A DNA stretch of 64,000 nucleotides from Bathynomus jamesi (taxonomy: Eukaryota > Arthropoda > Malacostraca > Isopoda > Cirolanidae): NCBI GenBank assembly GCA_023014485.1, contig JAJOZX010009476.1:58501-122500 (forward strand), given 5' to 3'. How positions within the stretch are numbered: the stretch's first letter is position 1; each line of letters begins with the position of its first letter. This document shows, piece by piece, positions 1 to 11,466 of this stretch. Position numbers and translations under genes: made by a program. The notes beneath the pieces were generated by a model that saw only the letters and a program-made list of their open reading frames with translations, ran no database searches and was not told the origin of the DNA.

Positions 1-819
1 ATTAATAAATGTAATAAATTAATAAATGTAATAAATCTCCTGAGATTGTAGGGTAGTATGGGAGGCAAATAATCTTATTTCCGTTCACACTGTCCAGTTA
101 ACATTACTTTTAAATGTGTCATGTATTTACTGGCCACCCCGTATAAAAATATGCTAAAAATATTGTATATTTTCGTATACTTAATTCTTTTTATTTTTTG
201 TATATTCTTAAGCGAAAGTTCTCCATGGCTGTGTCCAACTACAGTATTTTGTTCATTGTTCTAAGCAGGTGATGTTAACGGTAGGTTCTGCTTTCTCGGA
301 TAATTATGCTATCCAAACACACTCTAATACGACACACTGATTAACTTAATACGCCACCACATTGTATCGTGGCCTATTTGAATGTGTACTTGTACAACAA
401 AACTGAGAACAACACTGGAAAAGAAAACAACATTCAGTCTGGCACGCGCGAAAAACGAACAACTTCCATTCAAAATAAATATAAAAAAAACAAAAAAACA
501 TTTTTTAACCGGAATATTACGGCACACTTCGCTTGAGACAGTTTATGTAGGAATCTTTTTCCAGATTTGAAGGTTCAGCATCTGTCCTCATGAAGAAGCG
601 ATCACCGGAAATCTTAATTTAAGAAGCCATAAATTTATTAGTCATTAGCTTTCAAAGCGGCAAAAAACTCGGTAAATAATTTTGTCATTAAAAACTCGTT
701 CGTTCAAGTCAAATTGTGGCAGAAAATGCATTAACATTTTTTGCATTAACGGTTCTCAACATTTTGCCGCGTTTTGCTATGGTACAAATTGTAATTAAAA
801 CACTGTAATAGTTAAGCTA

Positions 820-820
<1 letters not shown>
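1..820. other. Unassigned AT-rich sequence with a possible element terminus
   Basis: No coding region is recognisable. The first 40 bases are a short direct repeat of an AATAAATGT-like unit. Around 132-148 the sequence GGCCACCCCGTATA resembles the end of a Tc1/mariner-type or MITE element next to a TA target, so the left edge may be the tail of an element cut by the window. The two short overlapping ORFs near 324-570 have no recognisable motif and are probably chance. Confidence 0.3.

Positions 821-910
<90 letters not shown>
821..910. repeat. (TA)n microsatellite
   Basis: About 90 bases of uninterrupted TA dinucleotides. A second shorter (TA)n lies at about 1003-1030, ending in TGTGTG. Confidence 0.95.
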
Positions 911-912
<2 letters not shown>

Positions 913-999
913 TATTCATCGACACATTCATAGTTTAAGTGGATGTATAAAGAGAGTTAAGTATGCTTTTACGTAGAGCATCTTTTAGCATATATACGA

Positions 1000-1037
<38 letters not shown>

Positions 1038-1218
1038 ACTTATAAAATTTACCATTGTATAGCAGCCATATGCTATAATTTAATTTTTTTCTTCTATAAT
1101 TTCACTGCGAGCTACCCTAAAAACATTCTGGTGCTTGTTCCACTTTGCAAGAGCAGTCAGTCATATGGTAAATACCTTTGTTTGGCAGAATTCAAGAATA
1201 GCTAAGGAAGAAGAAAAG

Positions 1219-1322
1219 ACACACACACACACACACACACACACACCATTGCTTTTGAAATGTTCCTTGTGATGATTCCTCATTTCACAGAAGTCAAGCT
1301 TGTTACTCTCTCTCTCTCTCTC
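1219..1322. repeat. (CA)n and (CT)n flanking a CR1 3' tail fragment
   Basis: A (CA)n run at 1219-1246 is followed by about 50 bases (1250-1302) matching the 3' terminus of the PHD/CCCH CR1 family found at 22748, 25811 and 33312, in the orientation of a minus-strand copy, then by a (CT)n run. This is a very short 5'-truncated retrotransposon relic set between microsatellites. Confidence 0.6.
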
Positions 1323-1394
1323 TATGTTGTCGGGTATTTCTTTTTGTGAGGTAACAATTTTGGTTCCTCGGAAGTTTCGGAACATAAAAAATTT

Positions 1395-1760
1395 GCATAA
1401 AAAATCTAGAATTTTTTTATTTTCAGCAAAAAAGATATGATAGTCTCGGGTGGCCTCAATAACATGTGCGTCTTTAGTCTTGATTACGTTAGGTCAAGCT
1501 AAGCTAGGTTGATTAAAGTTTGCTTAGGCTAGGTTAGGCTAGATTAGCGAGTACTTCTCCGTTTAATGACTTAAGGAAAACTACCCTTCGAGCCCTCAAT
1601 GGCCCGCGAAACACTTATCACGCCCTTCTCGGTTCTATGGCACTAAGGTTAAGTTAAATTAGATTTGGTTAAGTATTTTTTTAGATATATGCATTTAAAA
1701 AAAGGCGGCTTAATCGGAGATACGCACATATGTATGTGTGGGTGTGTATGTGTATGTGTG
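1395..1760 (+). repeat. Dispersed repeat with TTAGG-like runs, copy 1
   Basis: Shares about 300 bases, block by block, with the reverse complement of 39830-40140. Shared landmarks are an AT-rich start, runs of TAGGTTAGG-like units, a block around GCGAGTACTTCTCC, a block around CACGCCCTTCTCGG, and a TG-rich end. No ORF or terminal repeat was found. Two copies in opposite orientation 38 kb apart indicate an uncharacterised interspersed repeat. Confidence 0.6.
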
Positions 1761-1896
1761 ATCCATGCTGCAACTTTTTCTTGTGATAATAATCATGTAA
1801 CTCTGAATAAAATAATTTTAAAAGCCAAATTCGACGCATCACCCTCCAGAAAGAGAGGACAAAAAATGTCCGAATTAAGCATATAAGAAATAATAT

Positions 1897-1960
1897 CAGG
1901 TGTTCCTAAATTATCTTCCCTATTTCCTTTACATAGGAAAGATAATTTATGAACACCCTG
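1897..1960. mobile_element. 64-bp palindromic mini-MITE
   Basis: Terminal inverted repeats of about 24 bases (ends CAGGTGTTC and GAACACCCTG) account for most of its length, leaving a loop of about 15 bases. The right end abuts TATA; the left abuts TAT, so a TA target is plausible but not certain. The CAGGGTGT-type end is common in Tc1/mariner-associated MITEs. It has no coding capacity and must have been moved in trans. Confidence 0.65.
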
Positions 1961-2456
1961 TATAATTTATGGGGAAAAGTAATGTTATTAAAACAAATCC
2001 ATTCACAGAATGGAAGACCTGAAATAGCAAAAAAAAACTTGAAAACTGGGCGTCCCGAGAGACACCCTAACCCCTGGAAATACTACTTCTCTGTCTAACC
2101 TGCAGCAAAGAGGGTTTCACCATGGCTTCCTGCTATAACGGGTTGTCCAGCTGGTTGCAACATGGTTCAGTTCAAAAGTGTGATATTGACATAAACAAAC
2201 ATTGGATTCACGAATCTGTATTCGGAACTGTTCTTCAGAAACCGCAATCAGCCATGTGTGTATATATATATATATATATAGAATTGAACAATGTAAAATA
2301 GACACCTTCGTTTTTTTCATAGTTTCGAGTTGATAATAAAAGTCAATAAATGGTGTGATTCAGCTTTCCAAATTATTCTGGTATTCCAATGCTATGAACT
2401 TTGCCATTTTTTCATGACGACAATTCTCGGTGTCTATTACCTTTGGTCAACCCACT

Positions 2457-2502
<46 letters not shown>

Positions 2503-2796
2503 CACACACACACACCGATAAATTTTTACAAGTTGAACAATGAGAAAAAATTATTCCGTGATTCATTTTTGATAAAGTTACTAATAATGTACAATTTCGG
2601 AAAAAAGTTCGCCTACAAACTTAAAATTTAAAATAATTACTGATCATCAGAACGGGTTTTGCTTTAAAATTTTTATTATCGTCCTCAAAAAGAATAAAAT
2701 AGTAAAAGAAAATATAATAATGCCATTTGTAATTTTTTTGTTTTTTAGATATTTGTTTGTAGACGAATTTTTTTTTATCGTATTTTATATAAATTT
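1961..2796. other. Unassigned sequence with microsatellites
   Basis: Nothing coding is recognised. It contains (TA)n at about 2262-2280 and a compound (TA)n(CA)n tract at about 2459-2515. Short ORFs here are read through the microsatellites (IYIY, THTH) and are not genes. Confidence 0.5.
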
Positions 2797-3203
2797 TTAA
2801 CTGGTTCCTACCCACAGTTTCAGTTGTAGCTATATCAACCTGAGGTTTAATCGGAACACTAACTTCAATACTATGTGTGTTTAAGCATAATCCCCAGAGC
2901 TAATTATGACAAGAAAAGCATTCTGGTACGCTCTTATGACCTATATTTAGCAAATCTGACGAAAACGTGTCATTGACGGGTTATTGACTGTGTCTGATGT
3001 CTTTTTTAACCTATTTTTAACAGTGGTTCCTACCCCACAGTTTCAGTTTGTAGATATTATCAACCTGAGGTTTAATCGGAACACTAGCTTCAATACTATT
3101 GTGTGTTTAAGCATAATACCCAGAGCTAATTATGACAAGAAAAGCATTCTGGTACGCTCCTATGACCTATATTTTTAAGCCAAATCTGACGAAACGTGTC
3201 ATA
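2797..3203. repeat. Imperfect tandem duplication, about 180-bp units
   Basis: The block at about 2797-2975 is repeated at about 3018-3203 with scattered substitutions and small indels. Both copies contain GGTTCCTACC, CAACCTGAGGTTTAATCGG and GACAAGAAAAGCATTCTGG. About 40 unrelated bases separate them. No ORF spans the unit. Confidence 0.8.
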
Positions 3204-4200
3204 TCGGGTAACCCGTATGGCGCAAAAGTTTCCTTCACTGTGACAGAAAATTTGATCTCCTTGACAGATTTCATTTAAAATGTAATGATGGGGTTGTTTA
3301 CTCCTTCGCAACATCTAAGATCATATGACAGAGGGTACCTACAGCTTTACGTGGGATCCGAACCTTCGGGTCGCTACATCATCTGGACGAGGAAGACGGT
3401 CTCCCAACCGCAAAACACCCAAACCCACTGTCGCTTAACTTCGCTAATCGGGGAAGGGGTGTTACGCCATTGACCTCGACGTAGCCCGGCTTTTCAATTA
3501 TCTAGATTAAGAAGAGAAACGTGATGTATATCGAAAGAGTTTTCAGTCACAAAAGATAACCGAAAGGTTGGTGCTTGGTATTTATTTATTTTTTATTATT
3601 TAGTAAATACAGTCAATTTATTTAGTGAATAGTAGCCAGGTTAAATATAGAATCAAGGGGGAATTTTAATGGGTTCAAGATTCAGATTTGGATCCGAGAT
3701 TCGATTCGAAGATCACTGCAAAATCTAAGTATGGGAGGTCAATATTTCATTTTGTGATTTCTTCCTTCAAAGTACAGTAAATTCAAAATTTTTAGAAGTA
3801 GAACTGTCCAAACCTTTTGATTTGAAAGTTAATTAAATGATAATATATAAAAAGGCTATTGGTCGCGTTTTTTAGAATATAATTTAGCGGTGCAAAAGCT
3901 TTATTATACTTCTTTCAAAAATAATAAATACGCATGAAAAAGGTAGGCAAAAAAAAAAAACCATTCTGATCAAGAGCTTGACTGACACAAACTGATTTTT
4001 CAAATGGAATTAATAATGGCAACAAAATCGAATCGTGTTTATTCAATTGAAAAAGAAAAAAAAAAAAATGAGTTACATTATGAATGAATGAAACCGCTTT
4101 GGGGGCAACGAATTATTCATTATATTCAGTTCTGCATTGAAAATTGATTTAAATAATTGGATTTCAAATAACACGCATGAGTACGCGTGGATTTTTTATG
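3204..4200. other. Unassigned sequence with a possible retroelement tail
   Basis: The stretch at about 3337-3370 (ACCTACAGC followed by GTGGGATCCGAACC) resembles sequence at about 11717-11750 and 52735-52765, suggesting the 3' region of a shared retroelement family. The rest shows AT-rich sequence and poly(A) runs; no gene is recognised. Confidence 0.35.
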
Positions 4201-4204
4201 AAAC

Positions 4205-4277
4205 AAAATCGCCCCCACCAGGATTCGAACTCGGGACCTTTTGAGCAGGAGTTGCCAGCCCTACTATCACGGTACGA
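4205..4277 (-). repeat. tRNA-like sequence, probable SINE head
   Basis: Read on the minus strand there is a B-box-like GAGTTCGAATCCTGG about 30 bases after an A-box-like TACCGTGATAGTAGGGC, the spacing of an internal RNA polymerase III promoter. The acceptor ends do not pair like a functional tRNA and no CCA-type context is visible, so I call it a tRNA-derived SINE head or tRNA pseudogene. Confidence 0.5.
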
Positions 4278-4506
4278 TGGTGAAAAAATTTTAATACAGC
4301 CTGTCATATATATTTAAACAAATGAGGAAACGCATAAGGCTTTCGCGTCCAGAGGTATTTTACCTGTTAGCCCTCTTGCACTCGGGATAATGGCAGCATT
4401 GAATTCAAATCCCTCTTGTTTAATATTGGATTCCATCCTGATGGGGTCAATTTTGTTTCATATACAGGATGTCTGAAAAGCCACTCCCTATTTTTAAATT
4501 CCTATT

Positions 4507-4626
4507 CAGGGCTAGGGTGGCCAGACGTCCGGCTTTAGGCGGACAGTCTGCCTTTTGAGCACTCTGTCCTTAGGGTGGCCATTTCCAAATTTCCAAAAAG
4601 GAGGACACTGCGTATGTGGCCGTACG

Positions 4627-4681
<55 letters not shown>

Positions 4682-5355
4682 AACGTACGGCCACATACGC
4701 AGTGTCCTCCTTTTTAAATGGTCACCCTATTCAGGGCCGGATTAAGGGTTTGTAGGCCCTGGGCACCTTTCTATGGTAGGCCCCTAAGTTTTCCGATGCA
4801 CCTTATGTGCCTTATTTTAACTTAGACCCAAATTGTTCCCTTGTGAATGTACTTGTTCTCATAGCACTATAGCTAACTAAATTAACTATAAAACATAACA
4901 TAAACATCGCGGCAGCTCCGTGCGTGCCGCCACCTGTGGATAACACAGCAACTAATGGGTTTGTTGGAACATGCTGAGAGGCTACGAAGTAAGTAGCTCC
5001 ATAATTTGAGATTAGTCTGGCTGTTTTATTACAGTTTTTGCATGTTATATCTAACAAATATATTCGGTTATTCATTATGAAAATAAACTTAAAGTGGAGT
5101 TTATTTATTCAGATGTGGCGGGTGTTTAAGCACTAAGCAAATAGATACAAAATTAACGTCTATAATCACTTAATGTCAATGATCTATTTCTCTCTTGTCA
5201 AACGTTATAGAATTTTTTCATTTATTCTGTTGGCCTATCAAACTTCATAGACCATACCACAGTGAAAATGCATATTTCTCAAATTTCGTAGGCCCTAAAA
5301 CCTTCGTAGGCCCTAGGCACAGTGCCCACTGTGCCCCTTTGATAATCCGGCTATG
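4507..5355. mobile_element. Non-autonomous hAT, itself interrupted in its left TIR
   Basis: Ends are CAGGGC...CGGATTAAGGG (left, split at 4512/4738) and TAATCCGGCTATG (right). A perfect 8-bp TSD, ttcctatt, lies at 4499-4506 and 5356-5363, the hAT hallmark. The interior (4738-5340) has no transposase that I recognise; short ORFs there are not conserved-looking. It interrupts mariner element A just inside its left TIR. Confidence 0.85.
4513..4729. mobile_element. Palindromic hAT-type MITE inside a hAT terminus
   Basis: Begins TAGGGTGGCC and ends GGTCACCCTA, with an 8-bp TSD, ttcagggc, at 4505-4512 and 4730-4737 that duplicates the first bases of the host hAT. A second TAGGGTGGCC starts at 4571; the segment 4571-4729 is a hairpin with arms of about 55 bases around a (TA)n core at about 4628-4678. 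The doubled left terminus suggests either a tandem end duplication or insertion of one MITE into another. Confidence 0.8.
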
Positions 5356-6000
5356 TTCCTATTGCTCCAAAACGAAAAGGGATATGAAAACATTTCTTTA
5401 ATTGAAATGAAGCATATTATTACCGTTTACTTTATTACAAAATTGAAAAGCTTTAATACAAAATTAAAGTTCAACGTAGGCTCTAGCATTGTCCACACAC
5501 TTCTGTAACTTTACTGGTGCATTTTCAACAGATTTTCTCAAGAAGTCACCTGGTACATTACCAAGAACATCACGAATTTTGTTTTTAAGTTCATCAACGG
5601 TCCTTGGTTTTGATTTGTACACTTTTTCTTTGGCCTCAGGGGCGTTTCCTCCAATAGGCGAAATAGGCGATTGCCTAGGCCCCGCGGCGGTTAGGGTGTC
5701 CCATCAGCCTTCGCATTTTATGTTTAAAATTTGTTATAATTTAATAATTTGTTTATTATATTAATTTATAATTTATTTGTATTTTTTATATTTAATGTTA
5801 TTCAAAACTAAAAAATCAAAATCAAAGTGTGCAGTGTTAATTATGTTTAAAAATTACAACAAAAGAAACACTAACTTTCAATGAAAATTTTCATTTTGGC
5901 AATGCAAATTTGGCTTATTGTGTGCAATGCTACTTATAGGCATATTCTTTAAAATAATTTTAAAAAGTTAGTAACCATTTCGCTTTCTGTCCTATTTATG

Positions 6001-6100
<100 letters not shown>

Positions 6101-6460
6101 AAAAAAACCAGCATGATTGCGCTGCCTCATGGATGGAAAAGTTAAGGACGGTGTGCAATAATGTGCATGGCACGTGGGGCTTTCAATATATATATCTACA
6201 CACACAGTGTGTTTCATAACATGTGGGACGCACTTTCAGGATGGATTCAGGACCTGAAAACAATGAAAATATTTATATAAACATATGCCCGAAATCGCTT
6301 TGGTTCCGAGTTACAGCCCGTTTTCTTTCCACAAACTGTTTACAAACTCTGCTTGCCGACAATGTTTGTGAGTGTGTACGAGATTTATTTCATGTATGGC
6401 CTTGCCGATTGTAATGTTTCATACACTCTATAACATATTTGAATATCGTTGAGTGTAGAG

Positions 6461-7039
6461 TAGCGTGGATCGATTTTACATTTTTTTCGATTTCCATATT
6501 CTAATAGAGACAAAAACTTGCGCATGCATGAGAAAATAGCCTCTGCAAAATCTTAGCTTAATAGGTAATCATCTTCTGCCCCCGGCAGAGCGATGAAAAA
6601 TATTTTAGTAGTCAAAAACGTATTTTTAAACCCTAGCCTAGAGTCATAAAATTTTGCGTGTGTTATTTCATGCCTAAGCAACGATATAAATGCTATGGGA
6701 AATATATAAATGCATTATTAAGAAAAAGCCGATCTGAAAATATGTATACATATTTTCAGATCGGCTCTTTGTCTTAAATAATGCATTTATATATTTCCCA
6801 TAGCATTTATATCGTTGCTTAGGCAAGAAATAACACACACGCAAAATTTTATGACTCTAGGCTAGGGTTTAAAAATACGTTTTTGACTACTAAAATATGA
6901 TTTTCATCGCTCTGCCGGGGGCAGAAGATGATTACCTATTAAGCTAAGATTTTGCAGAGGCTATTTTCTCATGCATGCGCAAGTTTTTGTCTCTATTAGA
7001 ATATGGAAATCGAAAAAAATGTAAAATCGATCCACCCTA
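6461..7039. mobile_element. Foldback hAT-type MITE, 579 bp, nearly perfect palindrome
   Basis: Two arms of about 280 bases are inverted copies with only a few differences, centred near 6746 in a GTATAC palindrome. It starts TAGCGTGGATCG and ends CGATCCACCCTA and is flanked by a perfect 8-bp TSD, gtgtagag (6453-6460 and 7040-7047). TAG ends with 8-bp TSDs fit hAT. It interrupts the 5' region of element B upstream of its transposase. Confidence 0.9.
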
Positions 7040-7176
7040 GTGTAGAGCCATCAGTCAGTCAGAAATGCATCGCGGTGTTTCACTGTTGTATTTGTAACTT
7101 CTTACCGTGAATAAGTGCAGTCCAGTGAAAAAACCTTAAAAGCTTTTGTGCTATTCAGTGATAGTGTGCATTTGAG

Positions 7177-8268
7177 GTGAGAATGGAGGTTTATTCAAAC
7201 AGAGAAATGGCAGACATGCATCTCATGTATGGACTTGCCGAGTGTAATGAGGCCGCAGCAAGACGTCTGTATGCGGAAAGGTTTCCGAGTCGCCGTCTAC
7301 TAGATAAGAAGACCTTTCAGAGAATAGACGAACGTCTTGGTGATACAGGATCATTCAACAAGCGAGTTTCAGATGGTGGTGGACCAATCAGCGCCAGAAC
7401 TGTTGAGTTGGAGGAGCGGGTTCTGAATCGCGTGGAGGAACATCCTGGTGTCAGCACCCGAAGGATAGCAGCAGCAGAGAGTGTAAGATACACAACCGTG
7501 TGGAGAATTTTAAGGGAACAACAGCTTTACCCAAATCACATTCAGAGAGTACAAGGTCTTACTGAAGCTGATTTCCCACCACGAGAGGCTTTTTGTACTT
7601 GGTTCCTTCAACAGTGTGCTCGCGATCCTCTTTTTCTATCCTCCGTGTTGTTTTCTGATGAGGCTGCCTTCACAAGAAATGGCGTGATCAATTTTCACAA
7701 CATTCATCACTGGGCCGAAGAGAATCCGCACACCATCATCCAGTCAAGGCACCAACAACAATTTAGTATCACTGTATGGGCAGGACTTATTGATTGCCGA
7801 CAACTTAATCGGTCCTTTTGTTTTGCCTGGAAGATTAACAGGAGAATCCTCTTTCAATTTTTTAGGGAATGATTTAAGCGATGAAGATGAAGTTGACGTT
7901 CCTCTTGGTGTCCGACGTCGTATGTGGTTTATGCATGACGGCGCTTCGCTCATTTTAGTCGAGTAGCCAGAGACTATTTGGATGACCATTTCTCTGATAA
8001 ATGGATAGGCCGTGGAGGACCCATTGCGTGGCCTGCTCGCTCCCTGGACCTGAATCCACTCAATTTTTACCTGTGGGGTCAGCTCATGAAATCCATCGTT
8101 TACGTTACACCCATTGACAACGTTGAAATGCTTCGCCAACGTGTAGAACAAGGATGCCAGAATATCCGAGCAATACCAGGAATGTTTGAACGCGTCAGGC
8201 AGTCTACGACGAGGCGTGTTCGGGCGTGTATTCAAGTGCAAGCCGGTCATTTTGAGCACTTCCTTTAA
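7177..8268 (+). pseudogene. DDE transposase with N-terminal DUF4817-like helix-turn-helix
   Basis: The first reading frame (7177-about 7800) has an N-terminal DNA-binding region (YAERFPSRRLLDKKTFQRI), a second HTH-like stretch (STRRIAAAESV..TTVWRIL) and the start of the DDE_3-like catalytic fold (VLFSDEAAF, first Asp). A frameshift near 7800 ends it; the rest is readable around 7922 (FMHDGAS, second Asp) and 7978-8268 (WPARSLDLNPLNFYLWG to a C-terminal HFEHFL). The third catalytic residue, Asp in relatives (LDF), is Asn here (LNF). The frameshifts and lost Asp make it inactive. The family is common in arthropod genomes. Confidence 0.85.
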
Positions 8269-8611
8269 AGGTAAGGCGGATACTTGCTGGAACACATCCT
8301 GAATCCATCTTGAAAGTGTGTCCCATATATATATATATATATATATATATACACTATACGTATATAAGACAGATGTTTTAATGCATGTCTGGCAAATGAT
8401 CAACTAATGGGGTTGGGGGCCCCCAAAAAATCTTGTCTAGGTCCCCAAAATGCTAGAAACGGCCCTATTTGGCCCAACCCCACAGAAAGAGGTCACATGG
8501 CGTTAAATCTGGAATTCGAGCAGGCCATTCCATTGGCCCTCGACGATCTAACCACCGTCCGAAGAAGTGGTTATCTAACCAGGCACAAACAGTGCAAAAT
8601 GTGGTGGAGCC

Positions 8612-9048
8612 CAGTGGCGTACATAAGAGGGGGGCATAGAACCCCCATTGTAAAAATTATTACTACTCTCATTGAAGATATTTGGAAAAGAAAGTTTCAA
8701 AAATCGATAACTTTGCAACATTCACCACAAAAAAATGTTGATATCATGAAATTTCAGTTATTTTATAGTTACCAGGACGTGTTATTAACTCAAAATTCAA
8801 AAGCAATTTTGGCTGGCTTAGGAACGTTTATATATGTCTTTATACGTACGATTAATTTGTGCACATTTAATTCTTTGCCTATAAATTGGAAATAAAATAC
8901 AAGTGAAGCCTTTCAAGATGCAATTCATTTTGATTCCAAATCAATCATCATCAATTTTGAGCTGACACACAAACACACAATATATATATATATATATTGT
9001 GTGTGTGTGTGTGTGCCTCCCCTTTAAGAAATGCTGTGGCCGCCCCTG
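8612..9048. mobile_element. Non-autonomous hAT, 437 bp
   Basis: Left end CAGTGGCGTACATAAG, right end GTGGCCGCCCCTG, flanked by a perfect 8-bp TSD, gtggagcc (8604-8611 and 9049-9056). The interior is AT-rich, includes (TA)n(TG)n at about 8980-9015, and has no transposase. It splits the second-Asp region of mariner A transposase (GAPP / HFALF). Confidence 0.9.
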
Positions 9049-9928
9049 GTGGAGCCCCATCTTGTATGAAGAGCAATTCTCCAGCATTTTCCCACTCAAA
9101 AATGGTAGGCCACACAAAATTTTGGAGCATCTCCAAGTATCTCTCACTGTTCATGGTGTCTCGTAGCAAGTACGGGCCGACAAACTGTGTCGAACTCATT
9201 CCACACCAAACTGTTACCCGGACCTGGCCTGGACTGCATTCTTTCAACTGTCGTAGCTGGAACTCGTTCTGCCCAATAATGACAGTTATGGTGATTAACA
9301 AATCCTTCAACATGGAAAATAGCTTCATTGGACCACAGAATGTTGTTAAACAGACTAGGGTTGTCATCCTTCCACGACAACATGATTTCAGCAAATTCCA
9401 TGCGTTTATCGCAATCTTCAGGATAAAGTTGTTGGACATAATGGGATTTCCACGCACGAAAGTGAAGGTCTTTTCTGACCTCAGTATGAACTGTGTAACG
9501 TGATAACCCACTCTCTCTGGTTGCCTGTCGTATTGATTTCTTTGGACTTCGCTCGAACATTGCTCGTACAGCAGTCACAGTTTCTTCTGAACGTGAAGTT
9601 GATGGTCTCCCAGATCGCTTTAATTAAGTCTTTTACAGGACCCAGTTGTCATTAATTTCATGTGGCATTTTTGATGGGTTTCGGGTCAAGGAGTGTATTT
9701 CTGCCATGGGTGGCTCTCCACTATCTTTGGACTCGAACGACTAATTGCCATACTTCGTACTGTGATGCAAATTCTTGCTCCTTCTCCATTACTTATTTTT
9801 CTAGCCTTCGTTCACCTGTAACATAAATGGTAGTAAGGGTTAGGATTATAAACGGTGAAAGAACGGTTGCAATATTTCCTTTAGTTTAGGAGCAATAAGA
9901 ATTTAAAATAGGGAATGACTTTTCAGAC

Positions 9929-9933
<5 letters not shown>

Positions 9934-10009
<76 letters not shown>
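9934..10009. repeat. (TA)n tracts with a CACACA interruption
   Basis: Two TA runs (about 9934-9970 and 9979-10009) separated by CACACACAG. They lie between the right end of mariner A and the next hAT. Confidence 0.95.
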
Positions 10010-10010
<1 letters not shown>

Positions 10011-10013
<3 letters not shown>

Positions 10014-10694
10014 TGGCGTGAAGCAATGCTTCCCTATTCAAAGAAAGAAGAAAATGCTGTATTATACTTTAAAGTTTAAACAGTTCAATATGTGTTAATA
10101 ATTTGTACAAAATCATTTTATTATACTATTTATAGCATTTGATTGGTAATCAGGTGGATACTAGTATATACATTGGTTGCCGTTCGTGCAAGAACCTTTG
10201 AGAAAGCCGACACAAAAAATCTCGAGTTGGACAACAATTGACGAAATGCATCCTTTTTCCCAATGACTTTCGCTTTTTTTTACTGTTACAAATTGTTTCT
10301 TTCCATTCTAAAAAGCATTTAATGTAATAATGTAGTATTTATTGAATACAACAAGTTTCATATATAGTTTTTCTACTAAAAAAATTCCATGGCCATGTTA
10401 AGCGAAAAAGAATATAATTTATCGTTATTTTATCCTTCCCTATGTCAAAAGGAAGCAATTTAGAAATCGCTGTCCAGATCTTATAGTTAATTTTCTTGAA
10501 ATATCTGGCAACTTATACGTGCTGTAAAAGAAAGAAGAATAGAATTAACCTATAAGTAAAGTAAGTAGATGATTATATGTGTTTTGTTTTTATTATATAC
10601 GAGTATTTTAAAGTTTTATTTTTATTTTATATAATCTTGTTGTTTTTGCTTAGGGAATTGCTTCCCCTTGACGAAAAATCACCGCACGCCACTG
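10011..10694. mobile_element. Non-autonomous hAT, 684 bp
   Basis: Left end CAGTGGCGTGAAGCAATGC, right end CACCGCACGCCACTG, giving imperfect TIRs of the CAGTGGCG class also seen at 8612. Both flanks are (TA)-rich so a TSD cannot be distinguished. The interior has no recognisable transposase; the ORF at 10577-10774 is not conserved-looking. Confidence 0.7.
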
Positions 10695-10718
10695 ATATTA
10701 TATATATAATTTTTTTAA

Positions 10719-11402
10719 CAGTGCTCGAAGTGAGGCGGGATGGGGTGGGATGCCATCCCACAATTTTTAATTAAGTGTAAAATCATCCCACTACTTCATA
10801 TTTACCTTAAAATCATCCCGGAACTTTCAATCTAAATATGATTTTCCAGAAATAGAACAGGCTTTTTGTTAGCTTATTTGTTTCGCTAAATAAGATTACA
10901 TGAAATGATGAAAATATAGTTTTTGTCGAAAATTTATGAAAATAAAACAATATTCAGTCGTAATTTTGATATTATACCAAATGATTTGAAGCCACTCAAA
11001 GCTGCAATAAACACTTTGATAATATCAACAGCAGAATGTGAGAGATCATTTAGCAACATGAATTTTATCATCTCTTCTGAACGAAATTCTTTGCGCATGA
11101 AGACTGCATCTAGTCTAATGTTTATTTCAATGACTGGCCCACCAGTGAGTAGTTTTGATCCCGTAGACTATGTTAAATCTTGGCTAGAAAAAAGTCGCCG
11201 AGATGCGGATAACACGAATTGTCAAGCTCCAATAAACAAGTTTGCGCACAGCCATAACACTGATAACATCTGGAAAACTATTTTAAAGGTACGTATGATG
11301 ATAAAATGAATTTCACATAAATTAAAGGAATGATTATTTACAGATATTTTTTTTGCAACAAAGTTTTTTAATGGCAGTGAACGAATATTTTTTTCTCGAT
11401 TT

Positions 11403-11466
<64 letters not shown>

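Larger units (their letters stand above)
6224..8325 (+). mobile_element. Tc1/mariner-superfamily element B (DUF4817-type)
   Basis: Near-perfect inverted repeats of about 29 bases lie at 6224-6252 (TGGGACGCACTTTCAGG...) and 8297-8325. Between them is a DDE transposase relic and the foldback MITE at 6461-7039. The right end runs directly into (TA)n so the TSD cannot be read. The element sits inside the hAT at 5637-8467. Confidence 0.8.
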
